From Adiantum capillus-veneris (lineage: Eukaryota; Streptophyta; Polypodiopsida; Polypodiales; Pteridaceae): 64,000 nt of DNA. The notes under the pieces are model-generated. The model was not told where the DNA came from. It saw nothing but the letters and a program-made list of their open reading frames with translations, and did no database searches. Positions 1-11,573 of the stretch are shown one piece after another. The DNA is taken from contig CM043960.1 in NCBI GenBank assembly GCA_014529385.2, positions 119,236,543-119,300,542 on the forward strand, given 5' to 3'. The translations under genes and the position numbers were made by a program. Position 1 is the first letter of the stretch; each line of letters opens with the position of its first letter.

Positions 1-1092
1 AGGCATTACAAAAACATCCACTTCTACCTCAGTGTTGAAAGCTTTTATCTTCACAGCACTTACCACACCTACACACTTTACTTTTGCGTTGTTTGCCATC
101 TTTGCCTTGCATGGAGAAGGCCTGTCAACCTCGAGCCCCAGCCGAAGCATCAAAGCTTCACTCATCACACAAATTTGCGCACCTCCATCAATGTAGGTGT
201 TTCCAACCATCTTACCTTTTATGTTGACGTCGACAATTGGAAGGATGTCATCCATGTTGCAACCCGAAATTTCTCCGCCTACCTTTGCTTTGGAGCGTCT
301 TGTACTTACCATTTTGGATCATTGTCGCCTTACCTTTGGTGCGAGATGTAGCAGCTATGGCCATGTAATCTTTGGTCCTTACTCTGCCACATCCAATGTT
401 AGATCATAGGGCTTAGAACTTTCCCCTAACTGGAAGTCGCTGATGCCTAATTTCCGCCGTGGCCTTGATGGCCTCTTGCTAGTCTCTCCTTTCATGCTTC
501 TCTCATCATCAGATTGTGTAGCTTTCTCCCTCCTAGCTCTCTTTACAGTCATGGATTCAAATGGTTCTACAAAGGTTACCTTCTCCTTACCCTTATGCCT
601 CTCCTTTGCTCTGGGTGGATCCACTGCTACGGCCTTTCCTTTCTCTTCTAGCCTTATGATGTTTACAGGGTGATCAAGTGGTGGTGCCGATGGAAGAGGT
701 GGAATGGGTGCTTGTGGTGGTGCCTGGGGTGGACGTAAAATTTGTGTTGGTGGGGCTTGTGCTCGGGGTGGGGGTGTTATTTCTCTAGGAGGTGACAATT
801 GGTTCCTCCTACCTCCTCTATTATAGTTTTGTCGTGGTTTGGAACAGTAGTACATACCGTGACCATCTTCTCCACAAGTGTAGAAGTGATACTCCCTGTT
901 TTGTCGTCGTGCTCTTCCCAGGTCTTGATCTCTTTCTTGATTCCTTCCTTGCTGTATCAAGTGGACAGACAAATTCTGCAGTTGGTCAGTAATATGGGCC
1001 AACATATCTTGTTGGTCATCTCTTACCCCAGGAGCCGGTGGTGGTGGAGGAATGGTGGTTGTTGTGGTTGTTAGTCAAATCAATGTTCCTGC
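1..1092 (-). pseudogene. Element C: Gag C-terminus and protease start (Tat-like Ty3/gypsy), left part
   Basis: This is the minus-strand body of an older element whose 3' half lies left of the window. Reading from 1092 downward, the end of Gag runs through a Pro-rich linker and a basic segment ending near 379. The retropepsin start near 1-200 has the same DGGA catalytic triplet as elements A and B. The CCHC zinc knuckle has lost its first cysteine (HFYTC in place of HCYNC). At 724-726 C keeps a CAG codon where A and B both have TAG between Gag and Pol. The fragment ends where element A is inserted, and the same gag resumes at 10211. The relation to A and B is seen directly; the Tat assignment is inferred from A and B, because C's pol is outside the window. 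Confidence 0.85.
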
Positions 1093-2615
1093 TGATGGGG
1101 GCTTTTCACAAGCCAAGCTCCCATACCCCTCTTCTCTCGTCCCCACCCCATGAAAACCCCCTCTTAGGGAGGGAGTGATAAAAAGCATTGGAAAAAGTAA
1201 GAAAAAATAAAGTATGATTATGTAAATATATAAGAAAGGTAAAATAGGCCACCTCATGCCTGCGGGGCAGCCCATCCCCACCTTGCCTCCTTTTTCTTCA
1301 CTGTTGCCCCGCCGTGCGTCCCTTTTTCTCTCCTCCACTCAAAAGGTCAACCCCCTCTCTCTTCCCCTTGTCCTTTCTCCTTTCTCTCTCCCCTCAAGCT
1401 ACCCCACCTCTCACCAATAATGCATTATAACTCACCAATAATGCACCAACTCACATGCAACTTACCCTATCTTCCAAAATAGTATACCCCACCCCCTCTT
1501 TCTCTCTCCTATCATATCCCATGACCCAAATACCCCCCTCTCTCTCTAAAGGGCGCCATGTCTCTTGTCTTGTAGCTAAATAACCTCCCCCACACTCGCA
1601 CACACTCAGTTTCACTGAAGAAGGTGCCCACAGACCCATCCCCACCCGGTGGTTACCTGATTTTTCTTGTGTTCACACACATCTGCACACAGATTCACCT
1701 CTGAACACACTCCCCTCTCTCCCCTCTTGTAATTACTTTATTCTCCATTTCACCTCTCACTTTTTTCATCAACCCATCTCTCTCTCATGAGACTGTTGTT
1801 CTAGCACATATACACACAGCCAGACAAGTGGGGCCCACAGTCACATGGCCTATGTACATAATGATTTCTTCATTTCTAAATTCTAGAATTCCTCCCCCTT
1901 CCTCCCCTATATAAAGAGGGGTCAGCATCACACTAAACACACACACAACATCACCAAAGAACACACTATGCACTGTGTGTGCCTAGTGCACACACACACA
2001 CACACCATCACCATCACCGCAATCACCATGCTTGTCTTGAGCATGACCTCTACACCCTTGGCTATGGAAGATGAAGGGAAACTAAGGATGATGGCCATAA
2101 TCCTCGTGCGAGTCTTCGCCATCAACTCCCACCTATCTGCCATGTGCTCTACCACTCTCTCCCTTCTCATTCCGCTACCCTATGCTCCTCATTTCATCGC
2201 CTTATTCTCTAAATAAAGCTGGGGGTTTTGTGAGTATGTTTTCTTGCAATGTTTTGCCCATGTGAGGTGTGCGGAATGGCCACCTAGTCTTGTGTTTTGG
2301 AGTGAGCTTGTGTATGTGTGAAGGGTGTGCGGATTCGCCATCCTTTTGTGGTGCCTAAGTACTAAGCCGCTATACCCCCTCCCTCTCTCTCTCTCTCTAT
2401 CACTTGATCTCATTCCCTTTCCTCTTCATCATTACTCCTAAGCATCCATCTCTCTTGGATGAAAACTTTGTTATGGTGGTGTGTTGTTTGCGTCCTAGCC
2501 GCTGAAGCTAGGTGGTGCCCCCCTGTTTGCTTTACCATGACAGGCTCGAGGCGCGCCATTCGGTCCCCGGTGTTTTAGAGGCCGTTGAGGTTCGGGGTTC
2601 GCTTTGCTCCCGTCA
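1093..2615 (+). repeat. Element A 5' LTR
   Basis: The boundaries are TG at 1093 and CA at 2615, and the sequence matches 8669-10210 throughout. The first 800 bases (U3) are pyrimidine-rich. A TATA box lies at 1908-1916 and an AATAAA signal at 2212-2217, giving an R region of roughly 300 bases and a U5 of about 400. A CT microsatellite sits near 2383-2400. An 82-codon open frame (1968-2216) lies between TATA box and poly(A) signal; it is kept in both LTRs of A but broken in B. Confidence 0.93.
1908..1916 (+). promoter_or_regulatory. TATA box of element A 5' LTR
   Basis: TATATAAAG sits about 300 bases before the poly(A) signal, as expected for the U3/R boundary. The same sequence is at 9481 in the 3' LTR and at 35577 in the right LTR of B. 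In the left LTR of B (near 27899) it reads TTTATAAAG. Confidence 0.7.
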
Positions 2616-2637
2616 TTTGGTGCCCCCACTGAGGATC
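2616..2637 (+). other. Primer binding site of element A
   Basis: TTTGGTGCCCCCACTGAGG directly follows the LTR. The TGG start is the expected complement of a tRNA CCA end. The copy in B reads TTTGGTGCCCCGAGTGAGG, and C reads CTTGGCGCCCCCACCGCAG on its strand. I cannot assign the tRNA with confidence. Confidence 0.65.
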
Positions 2638-2688
2638 TTTTCATGAAACCCTTCAGTTTACAAGACTGAAACCCTTAAACTATTGTGA

Positions 2689-2844
2689 ATGGATGAATGG
2701 CTAGCAGGATTTGCTAATTGGACGACAGAAGAAGAAGAGCTCCAAGCACAACTAGACGAACTCCGCATCTCCATCGAAGCTCGAGTGCCAGGCGTAACGG
2801 TAATCGATTTGCAGTGGGAGAGGCAACCAACACGCCAAACCTAG
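2689..2844 (+). pseudogene. Element A leader ORF1, truncated
   Basis: A short frame starts 74 bases after the LTR (MDEWLAGF...) and ends at a TAG at 2842-2844 after 51 codons. The homologous frames are 87 codons in B (28693-28956) and 89 in C (minus, 11232-11501), and read through this point with CAG. The peptide is acidic at the start and Arg-rich at the end in B. No known domain is recognised. Confidence 0.5.
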
Positions 2845-3167
2845 TGGATATACATAGGCCAAGTGCGAAGAAGAAGAAGGAGAAGGTCGAAACCATGTCC
2901 GCAACCTACAACCAACCCACAACAAAATGGAAGGAGCTCTACACAATAGAGAATCAACACTATTCTACTTTGAGAATCTGGTAACTCAAGTCACCGAGGT
3001 AATTATCACAATCAGTTTTCAAGTCGCACCTGATGCTGCAGCACAGATAACGGAATCATTGGCTCACACTCTCACTAGAGAAACTAGGGATCTACTGAGT
3101 TTGTTCAGGAAAGAACACCACCCTCTCCCACAAGCTTGGACAGTGACTAAGCACCTCTAAGCTTCAC

Positions 3168-3386
3168 ATGAATCAGTACAACCTACCTCAAGACAGATCA
3201 CACATACCAACACGTGTACGCTCAATCAAGGTAATACTGGATTTGAAGGCTCACTACCAGCACGTCATTGACACCATGCCGGGTGGGGAGCGGTTTTTGG
3301 AGGTTCTGGCATCAGATCAACCATTTGTCTTACCTTTGGTACAAGGCAATGTACCGTTTGAAGTTTTAATCTATGTCCTAGTATAA
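3168..3386 (+). CDS. Element A leader ORF3, 72 codons, unknown
   Basis: A short frame (MNQYNLPQD...EVLIYVLV) lies between leader ORF1 and gag. It has the same 72-codon length and nearly the same sequence in B (29176-29394) and C (minus, 10795-11013). The retained length in three copies of different age suggests coding use, or recent shared ancestry. A basic N-terminal half is followed by a hydrophobic C-terminus. Function is unknown. Confidence 0.4.
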   Translation: MNQYNLPQDRSHIPTRVRSIKVILDLKAHYQHVIDTMPGGERFLEVLASDQPFVLPLVQGNVPFEVLIYVLV

Positions 3387-3470
3387 GAGGGTATACACGC
3401 CTCCTTGTAAAGAAGAAAAAAAACTTTTGCAAGTTAAGCAGTGTGTCTTTCTAGCTCTCTCTCAGTAATC

Positions 3471-4379
3471 ATGGCAAGCGTAGCATTTCCAACATTTAAA
3501 GGAAAGAAGGAGGAGGATTTGGTAACAGACTTCCTAGATGACTTTGAAGTAGCATGTGTAGTGAGCAACAAAGATACGGATGAATCCCGGGTTAGAATCT
3601 TTCAGCATCTCATGAAGCTAGAAGCTAGATCATGGTACAATGCACTTCCACAAGCAACCAAGGATGACCGGGAACCCTTAAAAACCGCTTTTAAGAGGCG
3701 CTTTGGGGGAGGTACCACTTCAGAAAAGTTGTGGGACAAGTTGAGAGACTTGAAGAAGGAGGGTATTTTAGAATATGCCACCTATGAGTCCAAATTTGTG
3801 GATTTGTGGGAACGGTGGGTTGAGTCACTGGCTAGGGGGGAATCTGCACCCGATTTCCTAAAAAAAGATCGGTTCACGCATGGCTTATGGCCGCTTCTCA
3901 AGGAGAAGGTGAAAGGTAGATTCCCGGCTACATACGAGTTAGCCGTTGATATTGCTCGCCTTAAAGACAAGAAGCTGCGAATGAAAGCCAAAGAAACCAA
4001 GTCAATAGAATCAGGAACATCGCGTCGACCAGCAACTACGACAACCACCATTCCACCACCACCACCGGCTCTTGGGGTAAGAGATGACCAACAAGATATG
4101 TTGGCCCATATTACTGACCAACTGCAGAATTTGTCTGTCCACTTAATACAACAAGGGAGGAGTCAAGAAAGAGATCAAGACCCTGGAAGAGTACGACGAC
4201 AAAACAGGGAGTATCATTGCTACAACTGCGGAGAAGACGGTCACGGTATGTACTATTGTCCCAAACCACGACAAAACTATAATAGAGGCGGTAGGAGGAA
4301 CCAATTGTCACCCCCTAGAGAAAGAACACCCCCACCCCGAGCACCACCCCCACAAACACAAATTCTACGTCCACCCTAG
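3471..4379 (+). CDS. gag: Element A Gag (capsid/nucleocapsid)
   Basis: The start is the ATG at 3471 (MASVAFPTFKG); an upstream in-frame extension to 3441 has no ATG. The capsid-like region has the usual WYNALP and FKRRFGGG motifs of plant retrotransposon Gag near residues 65-95. A Pro-rich segment and an intact CX2CX4HX4C zinc knuckle (CYNCGEDGHGMYYC) follow near residue 250, for binding element RNA. The frame stops at TAG 4377-4379. Pol continues in the same frame after that TAG, and B has the same stop, so this may be the normal Gag end or a stop shared by descent. Confidence 0.85.
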   Translation: MASVAFPTFKGKKEEDLVTDFLDDFEVACVVSNKDTDESRVRIFQHLMKLEARSWYNALPQATKDDREPLKTAFKRRFGGGTTSEKLWDKLRDLKKEGILEYATYESKFVDLWERWVESLARGESAPDFLKKDRFTHGLWPLLKEKVKGRFPATYELAVDIARLKDKKLRMKAKETKSIESGTSRRPATTTTTIPPPPPALGVRDDQQDMLAHITDQLQNLSVHLIQQGRSQERDQDPGRVRRQNREYHCYNCGEDGHGMYYCPKPRQNYNRGGRRNQLSPPRERTPPPRAPPPQTQILRPP

Positions 4380-7300
4380 ACACCACTACAAGCATCCATT
4401 CCACCTCTTCCACCAGCCCCACCACCTGATCGCCCTGTAAACATCATAAGGCTAGAAGAGAAAGCAAAAGCCGTAGTAGTGGATCCACCCAGAGCGAAGG
4501 AGAGGGACAAGGGTAAGGAGAAGGTAACCTTTTTAGAACCACTTGAAGCCATGACTGTGAAAAGAGCTAGGAGGGAGAAAGCTACACAATCAGATGATGA
4601 GAGAAGCATGAGAGGAGAAACTAGCAAGAGACCATCCAGGCCACGACAGAAATTGGGCATCACCGACTTCCAGCTAGGGGAAAGTTCTAAGCCCTATGAT
4701 CTAACATTGGATGTGGCAGAGCAAGGACAGAAGATTACATGGCCATAGCTACTACATCTTGCACCAAAAGTAAGGCGACAATGGTCTAAAATGGTAAGTA
4801 CAAGACGCTCCAAAACAAAGGTAGCCGGAGCAATTTCGGGATGCAACATGGATGACATCCTTCCAATTGTCGACGTAAACATAAAAGGAAAGAGGGTTCG
4901 AAACACCTACATTGATGGAGGCGCACAAATTTGTGTAATGAGCGAAGCTATGATGCTTCGATTAGGGCTCGAGGTTGACAAGCCTTCTCCATGCAAGGCA
5001 AAGATGGCAAACAACACAAAAGTAAAGTGTGTGGGTGTGGTAAGTGCCGTGAAAATCAAAGCTTTCAACACTGAGGTAGAGGTAGATGTTTTTGTAATGC
5101 CTACTAAGGGGGAGAGCTATCCACTAATTTTGGGAAGGCCATGGTTGATGGCCATGAAGGCAAAACAGGACTGGGGTACTGGCCTTCTACGCATGACCGG
5201 TAAGAAAGGGGAGACAATCTACTACGACATGAGGATTGGCAAGCAGAAGCAAATGAATCTAGAAACATCGGCAGATGAAACCACTAGCGAATCTTCCTGT
5301 TTTGAGGAGGAGACCCCATCCACCGACGAAAGTGACAGTTCCATTGATGTGATGGGTATCATTATGAAGGATCCACAAATGGTAAGCACAACTGGTGATC
5401 CATCACCAAAAGGGCAACCCAATGAAGAGGAGAGCAAATCACCTAGCCTAGGAGGAAGTAGGTTGAAGGGTATGTTGTCTAAGGAATTAACACTTGAGGA
5501 GAAAGATAGTTTTTTGCAAATGTTGATGGGATTTTCTAACCTGTTCATGATTGACAACTATTAAAGAATCACATGCATTACAGTGGTGGAACATCATATT
5601 AAGCTGAAGGAAGGGGTAAAACCAGTTGTGCAAAAGCTACGACGACTGGGGGTCATACAAGAAAAGGCTTAAAAGGAATGGTAAGTGGAGGGTCTCTGTT
5701 GACTACAAACCACTAAATGCAGCTACAAAGAGAGACCACTTTCCTCTCCCTTTCTTGGATGAAATTCTAAATGAAGTAGCGGGTTTTGAATGCTATACCA
5801 TCTGTGATGGTTATTCTGGATACTTTCAAATACTCATAGCCTTGGAAGATCAGCTAAAAACCACTTTTATCACGCCATGGGGTTGTTTTGTATACAGGGT
5901 TATGCCATTTGGTCTCACAAATGCACCTGCCACATTCCAAAGATAGGTCACAAATGTTTTTCAACCGTTCTTTGGAACATCCATAAGAGTGTTCATTGAT
6001 GATTTTTGTATATATAGCTCCCGTATTTCACATTTAGAAAAGGTAACTGAAGGTTTGTCCAGGTTGCAGAGCCTAGGTGGGCAATTAAATGTGGATAAAT
6101 GCCACATTGGGGAGAGTAAAGCCATTCTACTAGGCCATGAAATTTCAGCAAAAGGTATCAACGCCGACCCAAGTAAGGTGTCCGCACTCATAGCCCTACC
6201 TTCACCAACGACCGCACGTCAACTGGTCTCTTTTCTACAGAAGGTGAGGTACTTAAGTAGATTCATACATCTACTATCACAACTTGTTCTACCACTGCAA
6301 CAACTCACTCAAAGATCAACTTTCACTTGGGACGAGGAAAGCGAACATCACTACAACAAGGTAAAGGAGGTCTTAGCCACTCTGCCAACTATCTCACCAC
6401 CTAAGTGGGATGAAAAATTCTATGTCACCTCAAGTGTTGGTGATGACTCATTGGGGGCTGTGCTACTCCAAAAGGATACGACGACATCTTTCATGAGGCC
6501 AATCTACTTCTCTAGCCGAATGATGACAGCAGGAGAGAAAGGTTTCACCCATGTGGAACACTTAGTCCTAGCTCTTAGATTTGCGACTACAAAGTTTAGG
6601 TCATATTTGCTGCCTAAGCAATTTGTGATTCTAACCACGGATGAAATATTTCCCTATGTTGTACAACACATGGATGTGTCTGCTAGAATTACTAAATGGC
6701 TAGTTCGTCTGCAAGATTTTGACTACACGGTACAGGTAGAAAGCACGACAAGGGCAAGTTTGGGGGGACTCATGACCTACCACGTCTTTGAAGGGAAGGA
6801 GAAGCAATCTAAGGAAGGTGAAGTCCGATTACCTCCAGTACCACCGATGGTAGAAGGAGCATACTCTCTCTACTTTGATGTAGCCTACAAGCGAGCGTCC
6901 GACAAAGCAGCTGCAGGTATAGTGGTCTTTGATGACAAAGGGACAAAGGTATTTTCGTTGGGCCAATTGTTAGATTCACATTCTAACAATGAAGCTGAGT
7001 ATGCAGCACTAACCAAGGGTCTACAATGGTGCGTCTCACAAGGTGTACAACGCCTTAATGTATTTGGGGATGCTCTACTTCTGGTAAGGCAAGTAAATAG
7101 AGCATGGACATGCAAGAATCCTAGTTTAAGGACTCACTTAAGTGGTGTAAAAACCTTGTTGGGTAAGTTTGAAGAAGTTCAAATACACCATATCCCAAGG
7201 GCTCAAAACCAAGAAGCAGATGCCCTAGCACGTGAAAGACTACAGGAAGTGGTGGTTGGAGCAATAAAGGTAAAGCTCCCTCTATTTCAAGGCAGTGATG

Positions 7301-8553
7301 CCTTGCCTGACATCATGCATTTTTTGGAAACAGGAGAATGCCCATCAGATTTAACAAAGGGACAGAAGCAATGGCTGACGCGGAAGGCCACAAGGTATCG
7401 AATCATCAATGACGGTTTGTACTGTAAGGGTAAGGACCAAATACTCAGGAAGGTCCCTCTCTCTCAGGAAATCACTGGAGTAATTGCTAGTTGTCACGAT
7501 GGGGTTTGTGGTGGTCACTTTGCCCTAGACATAACAAGTAGGAAAATCTTGCAGGCAGGCTTCATATGGCCTAGCCTCAACCGTGATGTACACCATTGGT
7601 GCAAAACGTGTAAGTTATGTCAAAAGGCCGACACTAGGTCACTTATGCCTGAACCACAGACACCTATTCTCTCATATGGCCCATTTGAAAAATGGGGTAT
7701 CGATGCCATTGGGCCATTACCTAGGGCCAACTCAAGAAAATTCTACATTATCATGGGGGTCGACTACATGACTAGATGGGCAGAGGCTACAGCCACCATT
7801 AGAATCACAGCGGTAGAGGTAGCTGAATTTATCTACGAGCACATATGCTATAGGTTTGGCACACCTTTAGAGATCATCTCTGATAGAGGGCCAGGTTTCA
7901 GAGCAGACTTGGTAGGAGAATTAATGCAGAAACTAGGCATTACAAGGAGGCACTCTTCACCATATTACCCTCAATGTAATGGCCTAGTTGAAAAGGTAAA
8001 TGGAATGGTTTCTAAAATTATTACCAAGCAGGTAAACAATCATCCCGGAGCCTGGGATAAGTATCTACTACCAGCTTTATGGGCCTACAGAACTTCATTT
8101 CATACATCCTTGGGATTCACAACGTATCATCTACTATTTGGTAAGGAAGCAATCTTGCCCATTGAAGTGCAACTATAAAGTCTCAGAGTAATGGCAAGCC
8201 AGCTTCAACAGCCCAACATGCATTTGAGAGATCACATCATCAACTTGGAAAGACTGCAGCTAGACAGAGAAGAAGCAATAAATTATTATGCAGCACAAGC
8301 AGAGCATAGACGGCTTAGCTTTAACGAGCATCTCCGGAAAAAAGAATTGAAGAAAGGAATGTTGGTGCTTCGCTACGACAATCGCTTCGACACGCGCAAG
8401 GATAAGAAATTCCTACTCCGATGGGAAGGTCCTTTCATCGTCAGGAAAAAGTATGCCAATGGAAGCTACCAGCTTATGGAGGCTAATGGAAAACTTCATA
8501 AAACCAATGTAAATGGTTGGCGACTTAAACCTTATTTTCTTCGATTTGACTAG
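4380..8553 (+). pseudogene. pol: Element A Pol: protease, RT, RNase H, second RNase H, integrase (broken)
   Basis: Domains in order are a retropepsin with DGGA near 4917, reverse transcriptase with the FIDD active site near 5990, gypsy RNase H near 6350-6780, an archaeal-type RNase H near 6860-7230 (acidic residues in YFDVAYK, NNEAEYA, FGDALL and EADALA), an integrase zinc-binding module near 7490-7620, and an integrase DDE core near 7690-8010. Compared with B there are stop codons at 4746 (TAG), 5562 (TAA), 5944 (TAG), 8176 (TAA) and 8551 (TAG). An 89-bp deletion near 5668 removes part of the reverse transcriptase fingers and shifts the frame. Several stops are CAG/CAA to TAG/TAA changes, as expected from deamination of methylated cytosines. 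The product cannot be functional. Confidence 0.9.
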
Positions 8554-8651
8554 GCTCCACCAATTGACATTCTAGATGAGAACACACCATCAGCCACCAC
8601 CTTCGACGATAATGATCAAACAGATGAGCTAGAGACATGAATGCCTCTAGC

Positions 8652-8668
8652 CAAAAGGGGAGGGCTAA
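8652..8668 (+). other. Polypurine tract of element A
   Basis: CAAAAGGGGAGGGCTAA lies immediately before the 3' LTR, the usual primer site for plus-strand DNA synthesis. B has the same sequence at 34731-34747. Confidence 0.8.
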
Positions 8669-9959
8669 TGATGGGGGCTTTTCACAAGCCAAGCTCCCAT
8701 ACCCCTCTTCTCTCGTCCCCACCCCATGAAAACCCCCTCTTAGGGAGGGCGTGATAAAAAGCATTGGAAAAAGTAAGAAAAAATAAAGTATGATTATGTA
8801 AATATATAAGAAAGGTAAAATAGGCCACCTCATGCCTGCGGGGCAGCCCATCCCCACCTTGCCTCCTTTTTCTTCACTGTTGCCCCGCCGTGTGTCCCTT
8901 TTTCTCTCCTCCACTCAAAAGGTCAACCCCCTCTCTCTTCCCCTTGTCCTTTCTCCTTTCTCTCTCCCCTCAAGCTACCCCACCTCTCAACAATAATGCA
9001 TTATAACTCACCAATAATGCACCAACTCACATGCAACTTACCCTATCTTCCAAAATAGTATACCCCACCCCCTCTTTCTCTCTCCTATCATATCCCATGA
9101 CCCAAATACCCCCCTCTCTCTCTAAAGGGCGCCATGTCTCTTGTCTTGTAGCTAAATAACCTCCCCCACACTCGCACACACTCAGTTTCACTGAAAAAGG
9201 TGCCCACAGACCCATCCCCACCCGGTGGTTACCTGATTTTTCTTGTGTTCACACACATCTGCACACAGATTCACCTCTGAACACACTCCCCTCTCTCCCC
9301 TCTTTGTAATTACTTTATTCTCCATTTCACCTCTCACTTTTTTCATCAACCCATCTCTCTCTCATGAGACTGTTGTTCTAGCACATATACACACAGACAA
9401 GTGGGGCCCACAGTCACATGGCCTATGTACATAATGATTTCTTCATTTCTAAATTCTAGAATTCCTCCCCCTTCCTCCCCTATATAAAGAGGGGTCAGCA
9501 TCACACTAAACACACACACAACATCACCAAAGAACACACTATGCACTGTGTGTGCCTAGTGCACACACACACACACACCATCACCATCACCGCAATCACC
9601 ATGCTTGTCTTGAGCATGACCTCTACACCCTTGGCTATGGAAGATGAAGGGAAACTAAGGATGATGGCCATAATCCTCGTGCGAGTCTTCGCCATCAACT
9701 CCCACCTATCCGCCATGTGCTCTACCACTCTCTCCCTTCTCATTCCCCTACCCTATGCTCCCCATTTCATCGCCTTATTCTCAAAATAAAGCTTGGGGTT
9801 TTGTGAGTATGTTTTCTTGCAATGTTTTGCCCATGTGAGGTGTGTGGAATCGCCACCTAGTCTTGTGTTTTGGAGTGAGCTTGTGTATGTGTGAAGGGTG
9901 TGCGGATTCGCCATCCTTTTGTGGTGCCTAAGTACTAAGCCGCTATACCCCCTCCCTCA

Positions 9960-9993
<34 letters not shown>

Positions 9994-10210
9994 ATCACTT
10001 TATCTCATTCCCTTTCCTCTTCATCATTACTCCCAAGCATCCATCTCTCTTGGATGAAAACTTTGTTATGGTGGTGTGTTGTTTGCGTCCTAGCCGTTGA
10101 AGCTAGGTGGTGCCCCCCTGTTTGCTTTACCATGACAGGCTCGAGGCGCGCCATTTGGTCTCCGGTGTTTTAGAGGCCGTCGGGGTTCGGGGTTTGCTTT
10201 GCTCCCGTCA
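8669..10210 (+). repeat. Element A 3' LTR
   Basis: Direct repeat of 1093-2615, ending GTCA at 10210. The TATA box is at 9481, AATAAA at 9785, and the CT tract at 9957-9986 is longer than in the 5' copy. The CTGC duplication follows at 10211. Confidence 0.93.
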
Positions 10211-10753
10211 CTGCTTCTGTTGACTTGGGTTCTTTGGATTTCATTCACAGCTTCTTGTCCTTAAGGCGAGAAATCTCGATGGCTAACTCGTATGTAGCCG
10301 GGAATCTACCCTTCACCTTCTCCTTGAGAAGCAGTCATAAGCCATCCGTGAACCGGTCCTTTTTTAGGAAATCGGTTGCAGCTTCCCCTCTTGCGAGTGA
10401 CTCAACCCACTGTTCCCACAAATCCACAAATTTGGACTCATAGGTGGCATATTCTAAAAGACCCTCCTGCTTCAAGTCTCTCAACTTGTCCCATAGCTTC
10501 TCTGAAGTGGTACCTCCCCCAAAGCACCTCTTAAAAGCATTTTTTAAGGGCTCCCAGTCATCCTTAGTTGCTGGTGGAAGTGAGTTGTACTATGACCTAG
10601 CTTCTACTTCATGAGATGCTTAAAGATTCTATGCCGGGATTCATCTGTATCTTTGTTGCTTACTACACATGCTACTTCAAAGTTATCTAGGAAATCTGTT
10701 ACCAAATCCTCTCCCTTCTTTCCTTTAAATGTTGGAAATGCTACACTTGCCAT
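10211..10753 (-). pseudogene. gag: Element C: Gag N-terminus, right part
   Basis: This continues the gag of element C beyond the insertion of A. The ATG is at 10753-10751 in the same context as the Gag start of A and B (ATGGCAAGTGTAGC). The capsid-like segment is interrupted by substitutions and indels. Joined by position with 1-1092, it covers the same span as the intact gag of A. Confidence 0.85.
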
Positions 10754-10794
10754 GATTACTGAGAGAGATCTAGAAAGACACATTGCTTACCCTT

Positions 10795-11013
10795 TTATAC
10801 TAGAACATAGATTAAAATCTCAAACGGTACATTGCCTTGTACCAAAGGTAAGACAAATGGTTGATCTGATGCCAGAACATCAAAGAAGCACTCCCCACCT
10901 AGCATGGTGTCGATGACGCGCTGGTAGTGAGCCTTTAAGTCCAGTATTACCTTGATTGAGTGTACTCGTATCGGAATGTGTGATTTGTTTTGAGGTAAGT
11001 TGTACTCATTCAT
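10795..11013 (-). CDS. Element C leader ORF3, 72 codons
   Basis: Counterpart of 3168-3386 (A) and 29176-29394 (B), at the same position between leader ORF1 and gag and of the same length. Most differences are substitutions. Function is unknown. Confidence 0.4.
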   Translation of the reverse strand: MNEYNLPQNKSHIPIRVHSIKVILDLKAHYQRVIDTMLGGECFFDVLASDQPFVLPLVQGNVPFEILIYVLV

Positions 11014-11231
11014 GTGAAGCTTAGAGGTGCTTAGTCACTATCCAAGCTTGTGGGAGAGGGTGGTGTTATTCCTAAAACAAGCTCAGTAGATCTCTAGTCT
11101 CTCTAGTGAGAGTGTGAGCATGTGCTTCCGTTATCTGTGCTGCAGCATCGGGTGCGACTTGAAAACTGACTGTGATAATTACTTCGGTGAATTGAGTTAC
11201 CCGATTCTCAAAGTAGCATAGTGTTGATTCT

Positions 11232-11501
11232 CTATTGTTCAGAGATCCCTCCATCTTGTTGTTGTGGGTTGGTTGTAGGTTGCGAACATGGTTTTGACGT
11301 TATCCTTCTTCTTGTTGGCACCCGGCCTATGTATATCCACTGAGTTTGGCATGTTGGTTGACTTTCCCACTGCAAATTGTTTACCATTACTCCTGGCACT
11401 CGAGCTTCGATGGAGATGCGGAGTTTGTCCAATTGTGCTTGGAGCTCTTCTTCTTCGATCGTCCAGTTAGAGAACCCTACTAGCCATTCATCCATCCACA
11501 A
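11232..11501 (-). CDS. Element C leader ORF1, 89 codons
   Basis: Counterpart of the 87-codon frame of B at 28693. The shared core is MDEWL.GF.NWT.EEEEL.AQLD, followed by a Q-rich and Arg-rich tail. It overlaps a second short frame (11072-11254) in the +1 phase, the same phase relation as in A and B. Its function is unknown and it matches no domain I recognise. Confidence 0.42.
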   Translation of the reverse strand: MWMDEWLVGFSNWTIEEEELQAQLDKLRISIEARVPGVMVNNLQWESQPTCQTQWIYIGRVPTRRRITSKPCSQPTTNPQQQDGGISEQ

Positions 11502-11546
11502 AAGTTTAGGGGTTTCAGTCTTGTAAAGTGGAGGGTTTCATGAAAG

Positions 11547-11573
11547 GATCTGCGGTGGGGGCGCCAAGAAAAA
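11547..11573 (-). other. Primer binding site of element C
   Basis: On the minus strand TTGGCGCCCCCACCGCAG follows the LTR edge after a short T run. The position matches the primer sites of A and B, with a slightly different sequence. Confidence 0.55.

Larger units (their letters stand above)
1093..10210 (+). mobile_element. Element A: Tat-like Ty3/gypsy LTR retrotransposon, complete but inactivated
   Basis: The 9,118-bp element has LTRs of 1,523 and 1,542 bp that start TGATGG and end GTCA, a primer site directly after the 5' LTR and a polypurine tract directly before the 3' LTR. The four bases CTGC occur at 1089-1092 and again at 10211-10214, a 4-bp target duplication. Removing A rejoins the gag of element C. 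Internal order is leader ORFs, Gag, protease, reverse transcriptase, RNase H, second (archaeal-type) RNase H, integrase. The dual RNase H is the mark of the Tat lineage. A is a close relative of B, differing by point changes, stop codons and an 89-bp deletion in the reverse transcriptase. By eye the two LTRs differ at about 20 sites plus microsatellite length. Confidence 0.93.

Noticed and set aside
6885-7115. Antisense frame opposite the second RNase H in A (also in B at 32979-33209)
   Set aside because: Shadow of the conserved sense coding sequence; shared only because A and B are near-identical.
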